64,000 nt of DNA from Roseivirga sp. 4D4 (GTDB lineage: Bacteria > Bacteroidota > Bacteroidia > Cytophagales > Cyclobacteriaceae). Position 1 is the first letter of the stretch; the number at the start of each line of letters is the position of its first letter. Below, piece by piece: positions 9,327-17,047 of this stretch. The notes beneath the pieces are model-generated. The model worked only from the letters and a program-made list of their open reading frames with translations. It did no database searches and had not been told where the DNA came from. A program made the translations under genes and the position numbers. The DNA is taken from the NCBI RefSeq assembly GCF_001747095.1, contig NZ_MDGP01000001.1, positions 293,001 through 357,000 of the forward strand, written 5' to 3'.

Positions 9327-9651
9327 TTTTTTCTACCCGTCTACTGCTTGTCTACGGCCAATTCTTAGATACACGAACTTCTGCAAGTACATTTGTTTAG
9401 TCCTTCGGCTGGCTAGTAATATGCCTGTTGGACGAAATCGGCTAACGTTGTGATGAATGCTTGTGCTGGGGAAGCCTTAGCCGAAACAACAGCGAAGTTT
9501 AGTTTAGTACTATGTGTTTTGGTGAGTAGAGCTGACCCATACGGGGACAGCTCTTTCCATTTATAAGGATACCTAAACCAATGTAAAACAAGGACTTAAT
9601 TCTTTGCCAATTCACACAACAGCCTTTATAAATTTTTAATACATTGTCATT
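9327..9651. other. 325-bp intergenic region with two dyads and no gene
   Basis: No convincing coding frame. It contains an 8-bp inverted repeat, TCGGCTAA (9438-9445) and TTAGCCGA (9477-9484), with a 31-nt spacer. It also contains a stronger hairpin at 9528-9554. Just before the histidine kinase gene are TTTG (9603-9606) and TAAATTTT (9629-9636), a weak promoter match one base off the -7 consensus. Confidence 0.5.
9528..9554 (+). terminator. Hairpin, possible terminator of the FAD oxidoreductase-nhaC-exonuclease operon
   Basis: AGAGCTG (9528-9534) pairs with CAGCTCT (9548-9554), and CCC/GGG inside the loop (9536-9538 and 9543-9545 or 9544-9546) can extend it. Only a short T-rich tail follows, and it is 200 bp past the exonuclease stop, so it could equally be a regulatory structure in front of the kinase gene. 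Confidence 0.35.
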
Positions 9652-12063
9652 GTGAGACGTCTTGGCTGGCTGCTTATATTGCTTACCACCTTTCCTTTTT
9701 TGGTGTATTGCCAGGAAGGAGGTGAGTCTGAATTGCGTAAGCAATACGATTCTCTATTCAAATATGAGCGTTCAGGTGACCTTACTGAGGGCATTGCCTT
9801 TGCCAAACAGGTGATTGCACTGGCTGAAGAGGAGAATGATAACTACATAAGAGGCCGGGCTGCACATACCTTGTCTAGGTTGTATTACTTCAGAGAGGAT
9901 ATGGATAGCAGTCTTCAAAACTCATTGCAACTAATCCCGCTTGGCCTTGAAGTTCGAGAATATCAGTCTACGATAAATGCTGCAAACCATTTGGCGCTTA
10001 TTTATTTTGATAAGAGCGCTTACGATTCGAGCTTGTTTTACTACGAGATGGCTGCACAAATTGCCAAGGATAATGTTCCAAAACGTTATCCAGTTACGCT
10101 AGCTAACCTTGGTTTTATTCATGGACAATTAGATAATCGTGAATCAGAGCTAGAGTATTATTTGGAAGCAATTAGGATTGTTGAGGAGACACCCGAGTAT
10201 GATGAACTGGGTAGAATCCGTGGCATGACTTATGGTGGCGTGGGAGATTACTACACTTTTATTGAGGAATATGATAAAGCGATAGAAAACTTTGAAGCTA
10301 AACTGGCCCTCGGAAAGGAGAAAAACAATCTCAGAATGCAGTATGAGGCATATGCGGGCCTTGGTAATGCCTATGCCAAACCGAGCTTTTATGATTTTGA
10401 AAAGAGTAAATCCTATTACTTAGAGATAGCGAAGGACACAATCGAAGATAATTTCCACTATAGAGGTAATGCATTTCTGAACCTCGGCAGACTGTATAAG
10501 ACAAATGAGGACTTTACTGGTGCCATGGATTATCTTAGAAAGGCTTATAAGTTATATGAATCCACAGGCAGTAAGGACTGGAAGTCTCGTATAGAACATG
10601 AAATCGGAGATACTTATCTATCCTTAAAAAGACTTAATCAAGCGGAAAATTGGCTCACAAAATCTCTGGAGAATGCTCTTAGTAGCAGGCTGGCTGTGCG
10701 CGAGAAGAATGCGCTTGTTGGGCTTTATCAAATAGACTCAATTCGCGGTAATTACAGAGCAGCACTGGCCAAATTCCAACGTTATCGTTGGATTGAAGAT
10801 TCATTGTTAAGCCAAGAATCAGAAGATAGGATCAGAGAGCTACAGGTCAGGTATGAGTCGGAGCAAAAAGAAAAGGAAAACCTATTGCTGAAAAACGACT
10901 TAGAAATATCTGAAGCGAAAATTGAAAATCAGCAGCTAATACAATTGATTATTGCAGCATTTACCATTGCAGTGATCATAGTAGTAATAGTTCTTTATAG
11001 AGCCAATCAGCGCAGGAAGTTGTCTAACAAAGCACTGAAGGAGAAAAATCAACTTATCTCCAAGCAACATGATGAATTGGCTTTTAAGACAGACAAACTT
11101 CTTCTCGTTAACTCTCAACTGAAGGCTTTGGCTGAATTTAGGTCTGATTTGACCAATATGATTGCTCATGATATGAAGAACCCACTGAATGCAATCATAG
11201 GTCTTTCTAATGCCGAAAATCAAGACAAGAGAATTCGAAATATCACACAGTCTGGTTATCAACTATTGCATCTGGTAACCAATATGCTTGAGGTTGATAA
11301 GTATGAAACTACTGAGCATAAGCCCCAATTGACAGTGGCCTCACTTGATCAGGTCATATTGGATGCCAAACGACAAGTTGAGATACTGATGGAGGCCAAA
11401 GAGATTAGTTTCGAAAGCTTAATACCGAAAAAGACTTGTGTTAAGATAGATGTTGAAGGCATAAAAAGGGTCTTTATTAACCTACTCTCTAATGCTATCA
11501 AATATTCGCCCAACCAAGGGCAAGTACGGATAGAAAAAGTGGAGGAAAGAGGCGGAGCTATCCACCTCAAAGTAACAGATCAAGGCGCGGGTATCTCAAA
11601 GGACCGATTGCCACATGTATTTGATAAGTTTTGGCATTCTAATGCCAAAGATTCTGGTTTTGCAGCTTCTACGGGCCTTGGATTGACTTTTTGCAAGATG
11701 ACCATTGAGGCCCATGGAGGTGAGATTTGGGTCGAGTCAGAAATCGGCAAAGGGACTACTATATTCTTTACCCTGCCACTATCGAAAAACGAGGTTTGTG
11801 AAGAATCTCTAGGTGTAAATCTAGACATAACATCTCAGGATGATTTGATCATCGAAACAGAACTAGAGTTGATCGCCTCAAAAGCAGAGTTTCTGAAAGA
11901 TTTGAAAGTACATCAGGTAAGTGCGATTTCAAGAATACTGAAAGAACTCGAAAAGGAAGGTGTCAAATCTAACTGGTTGAAGAGTATTCAATCGGCAGTC
12001 TATAATGCTGATCAAGTGCGATACGATGAGCTGTTAGCAATGTTAAATCTTGCTGAACAATGA
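9652..12063 (+). CDS. TPR-containing sensor histidine kinase
   Basis: 803 aa, GTG start followed directly by a signal peptide (MRRLGWLLILLTTFPFLVYC). Residues about 30-400 are tetratricopeptide repeats, likely periplasmic. A short coiled coil leads to one membrane helix (about 429-449). The HisKA dimerisation helix has the phospho-acceptor H506 in IAHDMKNPLNAIIG. The HATPase_c domain has the N box NLLSNAIKYSPNQG, G1 DQGAGIS and G2 STGLGLTFCK. About 80 extra residues follow the kinase core and carry no receiver domain. The stop overlaps the response regulator start by 4 bp (ATGA), so the two form a cognate pair. Confidence 0.92.
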   Translation: MRRLGWLLILLTTFPFLVYCQEGGESELRKQYDSLFKYERSGDLTEGIAFAKQVIALAEEENDNYIRGRAAHTLSRLYYFREDMDSSLQNSLQLIPLGLEVREYQSTINAANHLALIYFDKSAYDSSLFYYEMAAQIAKDNVPKRYPVTLANLGFIHGQLDNRESELEYYLEAIRIVEETPEYDELGRIRGMTYGGVGDYYTFIEEYDKAIENFEAKLALGKEKNNLRMQYEAYAGLGNAYAKPSFYDFEKSKSYYLEIAKDTIEDNFHYRGNAFLNLGRLYKTNEDFTGAMDYLRKAYKLYESTGSKDWKSRIEHEIGDTYLSLKRLNQAENWLTKSLENALSSRLAVREKNALVGLYQIDSIRGNYRAALAKFQRYRWIEDSLLSQESEDRIRELQVRYESEQKEKENLLLKNDLEISEAKIENQQLIQLIIAAFTIAVIIVVIVLYRANQRRKLSNKALKEKNQLISKQHDELAFKTDKLLLVNSQLKALAEFRSDLTNMIAHDMKNPLNAIIGLSNAENQDKRIRNITQSGYQLLHLVTNMLEVDKYETTEHKPQLTVASLDQVILDAKRQVEILMEAKEISFESLIPKKTCVKIDVEGIKRVFINLLSNAIKYSPNQGQVRIEKVEERGGAIHLKVTDQGAGISKDRLPHVFDKFWHSNAKDSGFAASTGLGLTFCKMTIEAHGGEIWVESEIGKGTTIFFTLPLSKNEVCEESLGVNLDITSQDDLIIETELELIASKAEFLKDLKVHQVSAISRILKELEKEGVKSNWLKSIQSAVYNADQVRYDELLAMLNLAEQ

Positions 12064-12959
12064 GTCTTTTTGATAGAGCGGCCAAAATCCTTATTGCGGA
12101 TGATGATCCATTGAACCTGGAAGTTATGCTCGGCTTTCTGGAAGCAGAGCAATTAGAAATACTCTATGCGCCAAATGGAAAAAAGGCCGTAGAGATTGCA
12201 ATCAATGAAGGACCAGATTTGGTGATTTTGGATTGGGAGATGCCGGTAATGAACGGCATAGAAACCATAAAAATTCTCACACAAAATGACCAAACCAAGA
12301 GTATACCGATCATAATTGCAACAGGGGTTATGCGAGAGTCCATTGATTTAAAAACAGCGCTGGATGCCGGAGCAATAGACTTTTTAAGGAAACCTTTTGA
12401 TAGCATAGAGTTCAAGGCAAGGGTGGATAGTGCACTGCGCCTCTCTTTTATGAGAAGAGAGGTTCAACAACAGCATTCAGAAATAATAGGTCTGACTGAA
12501 AGGGAAAAACAATTGCTTGAGGAGAACCTAGATTTAAAAGCCAGAGAGTTAAGTTCAGCGACCTTAATTGATTATCAGAAAAATCAATTAATGATAGGAC
12601 TGTTGGAAGAGGTAAAGAAGATAGATAGCCTGACCAATAATGTCTATTCTAAGAACTTTCGTCAGGTTACCCGTAGGATAAAAGCCTACATAGACCTAGA
12701 CAAAAGCTGGACAGGTTTTAAGCGACATTTTAATGAAGTGCATCCTAACTTCTTTGATCGACTCAATGAAAACTGGGATTTGACAAACAATGAGAGTCGC
12801 ATTTGTGCCTACCTCAAGATAGGTTTAGAGAACAAAGAGATTGCCGCATTGACCAATGTTGAAAGTGCCTCGGTGAGAAGGGCACTGAACAGGCTTAAGA
12901 AAAAACTCGGGCTAACTCAAGAGCAGAGCCTAAGGGAGTTCATCAATCAAATAGGGTAG
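12060..12959 (+). CDS. Response regulator with receiver and LuxR-like HTH domain
   Basis: 299 aa. The REC domain (about 8-125) has the acidic pair ADDDP, phospho-acceptor D58 in VILDWEMPVMNG, the Thr/Ala switch region IIIATG and the lysine in LRKPFD. A coiled coil of about 50 residues follows, then FKRHFNEVHPNFFDRL and a C-terminal HTH (about 235-295: NNESRICAYLKIGLENKEIA, VRRALNRLKKKLG) of the type found at the end of Bacteroidota TPR-HTH regulators. It likely binds DNA on phosphorylation by the overlapping kinase gene. Targets are unknown. Confidence 0.88.
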   Translation: MSLFDRAAKILIADDDPLNLEVMLGFLEAEQLEILYAPNGKKAVEIAINEGPDLVILDWEMPVMNGIETIKILTQNDQTKSIPIIIATGVMRESIDLKTALDAGAIDFLRKPFDSIEFKARVDSALRLSFMRREVQQQHSEIIGLTEREKQLLEENLDLKARELSSATLIDYQKNQLMIGLLEEVKKIDSLTNNVYSKNFRQVTRRIKAYIDLDKSWTGFKRHFNEVHPNFFDRLNENWDLTNNESRICAYLKIGLENKEIAALTNVESASVRRALNRLKKKLGLTQEQSLREFINQIG

Positions 12960-13040
12960 CCAAGTAGAGGTGAATTTTCTTTCATCGAAATGGTTGCCGC
13001 CTACTTATTCCTCTTAATTTTATGTCAAACCACTCATTCC

Positions 13041-14753
13041 ATGAAGAGATTCTCTGTCTTGATTTTAACGCTTATTTGCTTGGGTTCAATTTCCGTTCAA
13101 GCTTTTCAAATTGAACAGTTTACCGATCCATATTATGAACTTGTCAATGCCGAGTTTGATAAGGAGAAGGCCTACAAGACTGTGGAGTTTGTTGAGTCTC
13201 ACTTTAGAGTTGTAGGGAATGAAGGCTTTAATCAGGGGATACAATGGGTGGAGATGAATCTCCAGAAGGCAGGTTTCGTACCTGAATGGAAAGCTTCAGA
13301 AGACCAAAGACTTATCTATAGGTTCGAAGAGCGACCGCTTAGAAACAAGACATGGCAGCCATTTAATGGAAGTTTGAAACTCGGAGACGAGGAGTTACTC
13401 AATTTTTCAACCAACCGAAATATGATGGCCATTAATTCCTATCCTACCAATGGAGAGCAGGAATTTGAAGTAGTCTACGTAGGTTCAGGAAGAAACCTAG
13501 ATTTAGACCAGGACTTAAAGGGTAAAGTGGTCTTTGCCGAGAGTGCGGTAGGTTCTTTGTTTTCTAGGGCAGTCCAGAACAAAGGAGCCGCGGGAGTAAT
13601 TGCCTATAGAATGCCGGAATACACCAAGCCTGAGGTGAACGTGAATTCTATTCAGTTTAGTGCCATACCACGCGATAGTGTCAACAAGTCATTCGGTTTG
13701 TTATTGTCTTATCAAGCAAAAGAGAAGCTAAAGGCGGCCATTGCAGCAGGTAACAATAAGATCAAGGTTAAACTGGATACCAAAGTCTATAATTCAAAAG
13801 AGTTTACCATCGTAGCAGAGTTAAGGGGCAGCAAGATGCCGGATGAGCGGTTTGTATTTAGTGCCCATATGCAGGAGCCAGGAGCTAATGATAATGCCAG
13901 TGGTGTAGGCGTGCTGTTGGAAGCAGCTGAGACAAGTGCTCGTCTATTAAAGGCTGGGAAGATTGACCCCCAAAGAACCATTACATACCTGTTTGGCGAT
14001 GAGATCACTTCTACCAGAAGATTCATTCAGGAAGATCCCGAAAGAGCAAAAGGTATCAAGTGGGGAATGAGTCTCGACATGGTCGGGGAAGACACTGAAA
14101 AAACAGGGGGTACCTTCCTGATAGAGAAAATGCCCGATCCAGGAGCAATCTGGGTTCGAGGAGTAGAAAAGCATTCCGAATGGGGAGGAAGACCCTTACA
14201 GAAAAAAGATCTGAAGCCTCATTATTTCAATGATTTGACCATCAGTATTTTTGAAAGTATCGGTGAGAAGAAAGATTGGGAAGTGAACTTTAATCCATTT
14301 GAAGGGGGCAGTGATCATGTTCCTTTTCTATCAGCCAATATTCCAGGTTTGCTGCTTTGGCATTTTACAGACCAGTTTTACCATACCGATCAGGATCGAC
14401 TAGATAAAGTTTCGAAAGAAACCTTGCACAATGTGGGTACAGGTGCCTTGATGATTGCCTTGATGCTTACAGAAAACAAACCCATGCTGGCTAACAGAGT
14501 ACTTTTGGTTGCATCTACAGCAGCCACATACAGACTCCAAGACGAACTAAGGCTCAGCCAAGATCTGCTAAGTAATGGCGGAAATAGAGAAAAGGAAGTC
14601 GATATTCTAAGTACCTGGTCCGATTACTACCAGAAGGTGTTTGATAGTGTTAATGACTTGAATCCGAAGGGAAGCATGTTCAAGGATAATTTGGATAATA
14701 CTAAAGACGCCTTGACTGGCTTTACTAATTTGATGCTTGGGCGGTTGAAGTAG
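13041..14753 (+). CDS. M28 family metallopeptidase, secreted
   Basis: 570 aa from the ATG at 13041, chosen because it begins a classic signal peptide (MKRFSVLILTLICLGSISVQA); an upstream in-frame ATG at 12990 would bury it. A PA-like insert (DLKGKVVFAE...GAAGVIAYR) precedes the di-zinc peptidase core. Metal ligands are visible in SAHMQEPGANDNASG (His, Asp), FGDEITS, DMVGEDT and GGSDHVPF. The family comprises aminopeptidases of the Q/S/Y type. It probably acts in the periplasm or outside the cell. It is preceded by the two-component pair with an 81-bp gap, so co-transcription is possible. Confidence 0.88.
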   Translation: MKRFSVLILTLICLGSISVQAFQIEQFTDPYYELVNAEFDKEKAYKTVEFVESHFRVVGNEGFNQGIQWVEMNLQKAGFVPEWKASEDQRLIYRFEERPLRNKTWQPFNGSLKLGDEELLNFSTNRNMMAINSYPTNGEQEFEVVYVGSGRNLDLDQDLKGKVVFAESAVGSLFSRAVQNKGAAGVIAYRMPEYTKPEVNVNSIQFSAIPRDSVNKSFGLLLSYQAKEKLKAAIAAGNNKIKVKLDTKVYNSKEFTIVAELRGSKMPDERFVFSAHMQEPGANDNASGVGVLLEAAETSARLLKAGKIDPQRTITYLFGDEITSTRRFIQEDPERAKGIKWGMSLDMVGEDTEKTGGTFLIEKMPDPGAIWVRGVEKHSEWGGRPLQKKDLKPHYFNDLTISIFESIGEKKDWEVNFNPFEGGSDHVPFLSANIPGLLLWHFTDQFYHTDQDRLDKVSKETLHNVGTGALMIALMLTENKPMLANRVLLVASTAATYRLQDELRLSQDLLSNGGNREKEVDILSTWSDYYQKVFDSVNDLNPKGSMFKDNLDNTKDALTGFTNLMLGRLK

Positions 14754-14784
14754 AGTCCTTTTGAACTTTTACAGTCGAGTTGTT

Positions 14785-15345
14785 CTAGGTCATCCAATGG
14801 CTAATGAATTTGAGGTATTGATATATACCATTCTTATCTTTTTTGTAGAGGAATAGACCGCCAAACGAACCATGAGGTACATGCAACTCATAGTTTAAGA
14901 CTATGATCTCTTTGTCTTTCGTAAACAGGGGGATCGAATAATAAACATGGGCATTAGGTTCAGTTTCGGCATGTCCCTTACTTCTTAGGAATTCGAGTTG
15001 CCCAAGCGGAGTCTTCCATCTTCTGATTTTTTTGGAGCTTTTTACCTGCCCTTTCATGAATTCAATATCCTCACTTGAGAAGTATGAGGATAGTCGTTTG
15101 TCATAAAAGGAGAAATACCTGTCTCGATTTTTGCTTTTAATATCGCCTGACCGAAACATCCATTTTTTCCATGGCTTTAATATTGAGCGGCTGACATACA
15201 CTATATTAACTTTTTGCTCAGCTAAAAAAGTACTGTCATAATCCATGGTTTGAATTATGGTATTTCTGATTTCCTCTTTTGAAATTTCTTGAGCAATTAC
15301 GGGTTGCGCGATAAGAGCAATGACTAGAATAAATGTTCTAAGCAT
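14785..15345 (-). CDS. Hypothetical secreted protein
   Basis: 186 aa from the ATG at 15345, which starts a signal peptide (MLRTFILVIALIAQPVIAQ). A GTG 15 bp further upstream is possible but would weaken it. The mature part is alpha/beta with KVNIVYVSRSILKPWKKWMF and a C-terminal VHYSIP/ELHVPHGSFGGLFLYKK-like strand set, with no cysteine or catalytic motif I recognise. Convergent with the M28 peptidase gene (31 bp between stops). Confidence 0.6.
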   Translation of the reverse strand: MLRTFILVIALIAQPVIAQEISKEEIRNTIIQTMDYDSTFLAEQKVNIVYVSRSILKPWKKWMFRSGDIKSKNRDRYFSFYDKRLSSYFSSEDIEFMKGQVKSSKKIRRWKTPLGQLEFLRSKGHAETEPNAHVYYSIPLFTKDKEIIVLNYELHVPHGSFGGLFLYKKDKNGIYQYLKFISHWMT

Positions 15346-15408
15346 ATATAATCTAGACACTATAAATCTTTTTAACCCTTATGAGTCTGTTTTCTGCTAA
15401 CTAAGGGG

Positions 15409-15924
15409 TTACCAATTTCCTGCGTAGCTGATATCCTTTTTAGCTATATGATCCAGATAGGCTCTTTTCGTTCTTATGATCTGTCTGAGGTGTATATAGT
15501 CATGAGCTACCCAGTTTTCTAGCAATTGCCAAGCGCTCATTTCCCCCAGTTCTGGGTGAACCAGACAGCTTTCCCAATTAGGGCTTTTCAATGACTGAAG
15601 CCACTCGATTGATTGCTGGCGTTCCTCTAGCCAGGTTCTGGTCTGCTGTTCGTAGTTCTGACTCAAATAGTTTTTTGATTTCACCCAGCCCACCGGAACG
15701 ATCGGAACGAAGTCAAATTTTTCTGGATTAAGGGCGGTTTTAACTCGAGTTCTAAAGTCGAAAATTTCTTCATCTACCAAGTGGCATGCAATTTCCAATA
15801 AGCACCATTTGTCCTCACTAGGTTTCCAGTGAGCCTGCCTAGTTTCATTTATTTCAAATAATCCCTCAAATACCTTCGCATTGGCAGATAATTCATGAAG
15901 CAAAAAGTTTGAATCAGTGGTCAT
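15409..15924 (-). CDS. DinB/YfiT-like family protein
   Basis: 171 aa from the ATG at 15924 (MTTDSNFLLHEL). The frame stays open to 16002 but that would overlap the divergent DUF4097 gene. Four-helix-bundle DinB pattern with the three metal-binding histidine regions: LLEIACHLVDEE, then WVAHDYIHLRQI carrying two histidines. Cytoplasmic. Members are metal-dependent hydrolases or thiol transferases; the substrate here is unknown. A second DinB protein lies at 56330-56857. Confidence 0.82.
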   Translation of the reverse strand: MTTDSNFLLHELSANAKVFEGLFEINETRQAHWKPSEDKWCLLEIACHLVDEEIFDFRTRVKTALNPEKFDFVPIVPVGWVKSKNYLSQNYEQQTRTWLEERQQSIEWLQSLKSPNWESCLVHPELGEMSAWQLLENWVAHDYIHLRQIIRTKRAYLDHIAKKDISYAGNW

Positions 15925-15988
15925 AATATTTGTCTGGCGATGCATCCTTTCTAATCTAATCATGTCTCTATGAAAAAACTTACTAATC

Positions 15989-16960
15989 ATGCAAAAACTC
16001 AAACCAACCTTATTTATCGTGCTCTTTCTTTTGGCGGTTACATCAGCCTACGCTCAGGAGACAATAGAAAAGACATATTCAGGGATAAAGAATATTCGCT
16101 TAACAACAGCTTCTGGAAATGGAACAATTAAGAAAAGCGACTCCGATGAAGTGAAAGTTCACTTAAGATATACATATGACGATGATGTGTACGAACCTTC
16201 TTTTGAACAAAGGGGTGACAGACTTTACATCGATGAAGATTTCAAAAGAAGCCGTTGGTCAAGAGGCTATTCTGAATGGACTTTAGAAGTGCCAGACGGA
16301 ATTGAACTCGACTTTAAAACAGGCTCTGGTAACATCGAAGTCTCAGGTGTAAATATTGAAGTGCGAAGTAATACAGGCTCTGGAAACATTGATATTGAAG
16401 AGGTTAACGGAGATGTCAGGGCAAATACGGGTTCTGGTAACATTACTTTCCAGAATGTTGAAGGTTGGCTGGATGCCAATACGGGTTCTGGTTCTATCCG
16501 TCTTGATGGTACCAAAGGTGACGCAAAATTGAATACAGGCAGTGGAAACATCCGAAGCAGAGACATTGAAGGTGAGCTGTCAATGAATACGGGTAGTGGT
16601 AACATTGATGTAGTTAACGCGATTATCACCGGATCTTCAAGCTTTAATACGGGTTCGGGTACTGCTGAGGTGAGCCTTGGCGGAGCGCTTGATCATGACT
16701 TGTCTGTAAGCACGGGTTCAGGCAACGCAATCCTAGATTTCAACGGTCAAGATATCTCAGGAGAATTTATCATGCGGGCTAGTGACAAGGATGATATTAG
16801 GGCACCATTCAAGTTTGATGAGGAATACGAAGACGATAGAAACCGAAGCTATAGTCGAAGAGGAAGAAGAAATGGATGGGTCAAAGAGGCTAAGATTGGT
16901 AGCAAAAATGTCCAGATCAGAATCAGCAGTGGATCAGGTCGCGCTGTGGTGAAAAAATAG
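15989..16960 (+). CDS. DUF4097 family TGSG-repeat beta-solenoid protein, secreted
   Basis: 323 aa with a signal peptide (MQKLKPTLFIVLFLLAVTSAYAQ). Residues about 110-250 hold eight copies of a TGSG turn (mostly NTGSGNI), spaced about 17-24 residues, giving a right-handed beta-helix-like solenoid. The C-terminal part is very basic and acidic in blocks (EEYEDDRNRSYSRRGRRN) and ends with SSGSGRAVVKK. DUF4097 proteins are envelope or adhesin-like with no known enzyme activity. It is 87 bp upstream of an FtsX permease gene, with a perfect hairpin between them. Confidence 0.85.
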   Translation: MQKLKPTLFIVLFLLAVTSAYAQETIEKTYSGIKNIRLTTASGNGTIKKSDSDEVKVHLRYTYDDDVYEPSFEQRGDRLYIDEDFKRSRWSRGYSEWTLEVPDGIELDFKTGSGNIEVSGVNIEVRSNTGSGNIDIEEVNGDVRANTGSGNITFQNVEGWLDANTGSGSIRLDGTKGDAKLNTGSGNIRSRDIEGELSMNTGSGNIDVVNAIITGSSSFNTGSGTAEVSLGGALDHDLSVSTGSGNAILDFNGQDISGEFIMRASDKDDIRAPFKFDEEYEDDRNRSYSRRGRRNGWVKEAKIGSKNVQIRISSGSGRAVVKK

Positions 16961-16977
16961 AGTTTTTCACTTTTTTA

Positions 16978-16998
16978 CAGATCGTGTGTAACGATCTG
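16978..16998 (+). terminator. Hairpin between DUF4097 gene and permease gene
   Basis: Perfect 7-bp stem CAGATCG (16978-16984) and CGATCTG (16992-16998), loop 7 nt. It has T runs just before it (16965-16976) and only a short T run after, so termination is weak or partial. Confidence 0.4.
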
Positions 16999-17047
16999 AG
17001 AACTTTTCAGTCTATAGGTCAACAACGGTCAGTAACCCAAACGTCAA

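Noticed and set aside
9438..9484. Integron attC-like site
   Set aside because: The inverted arms TCGGCTAA/TTAGCCGA do not show the R'/R'' core pattern and there is no gene cassette or integrase nearby.
9499..9744. 81-codon minus-strand frame before the histidine kinase
   Set aside because: Overlaps the kinase signal peptide region, no recognisable protein features.
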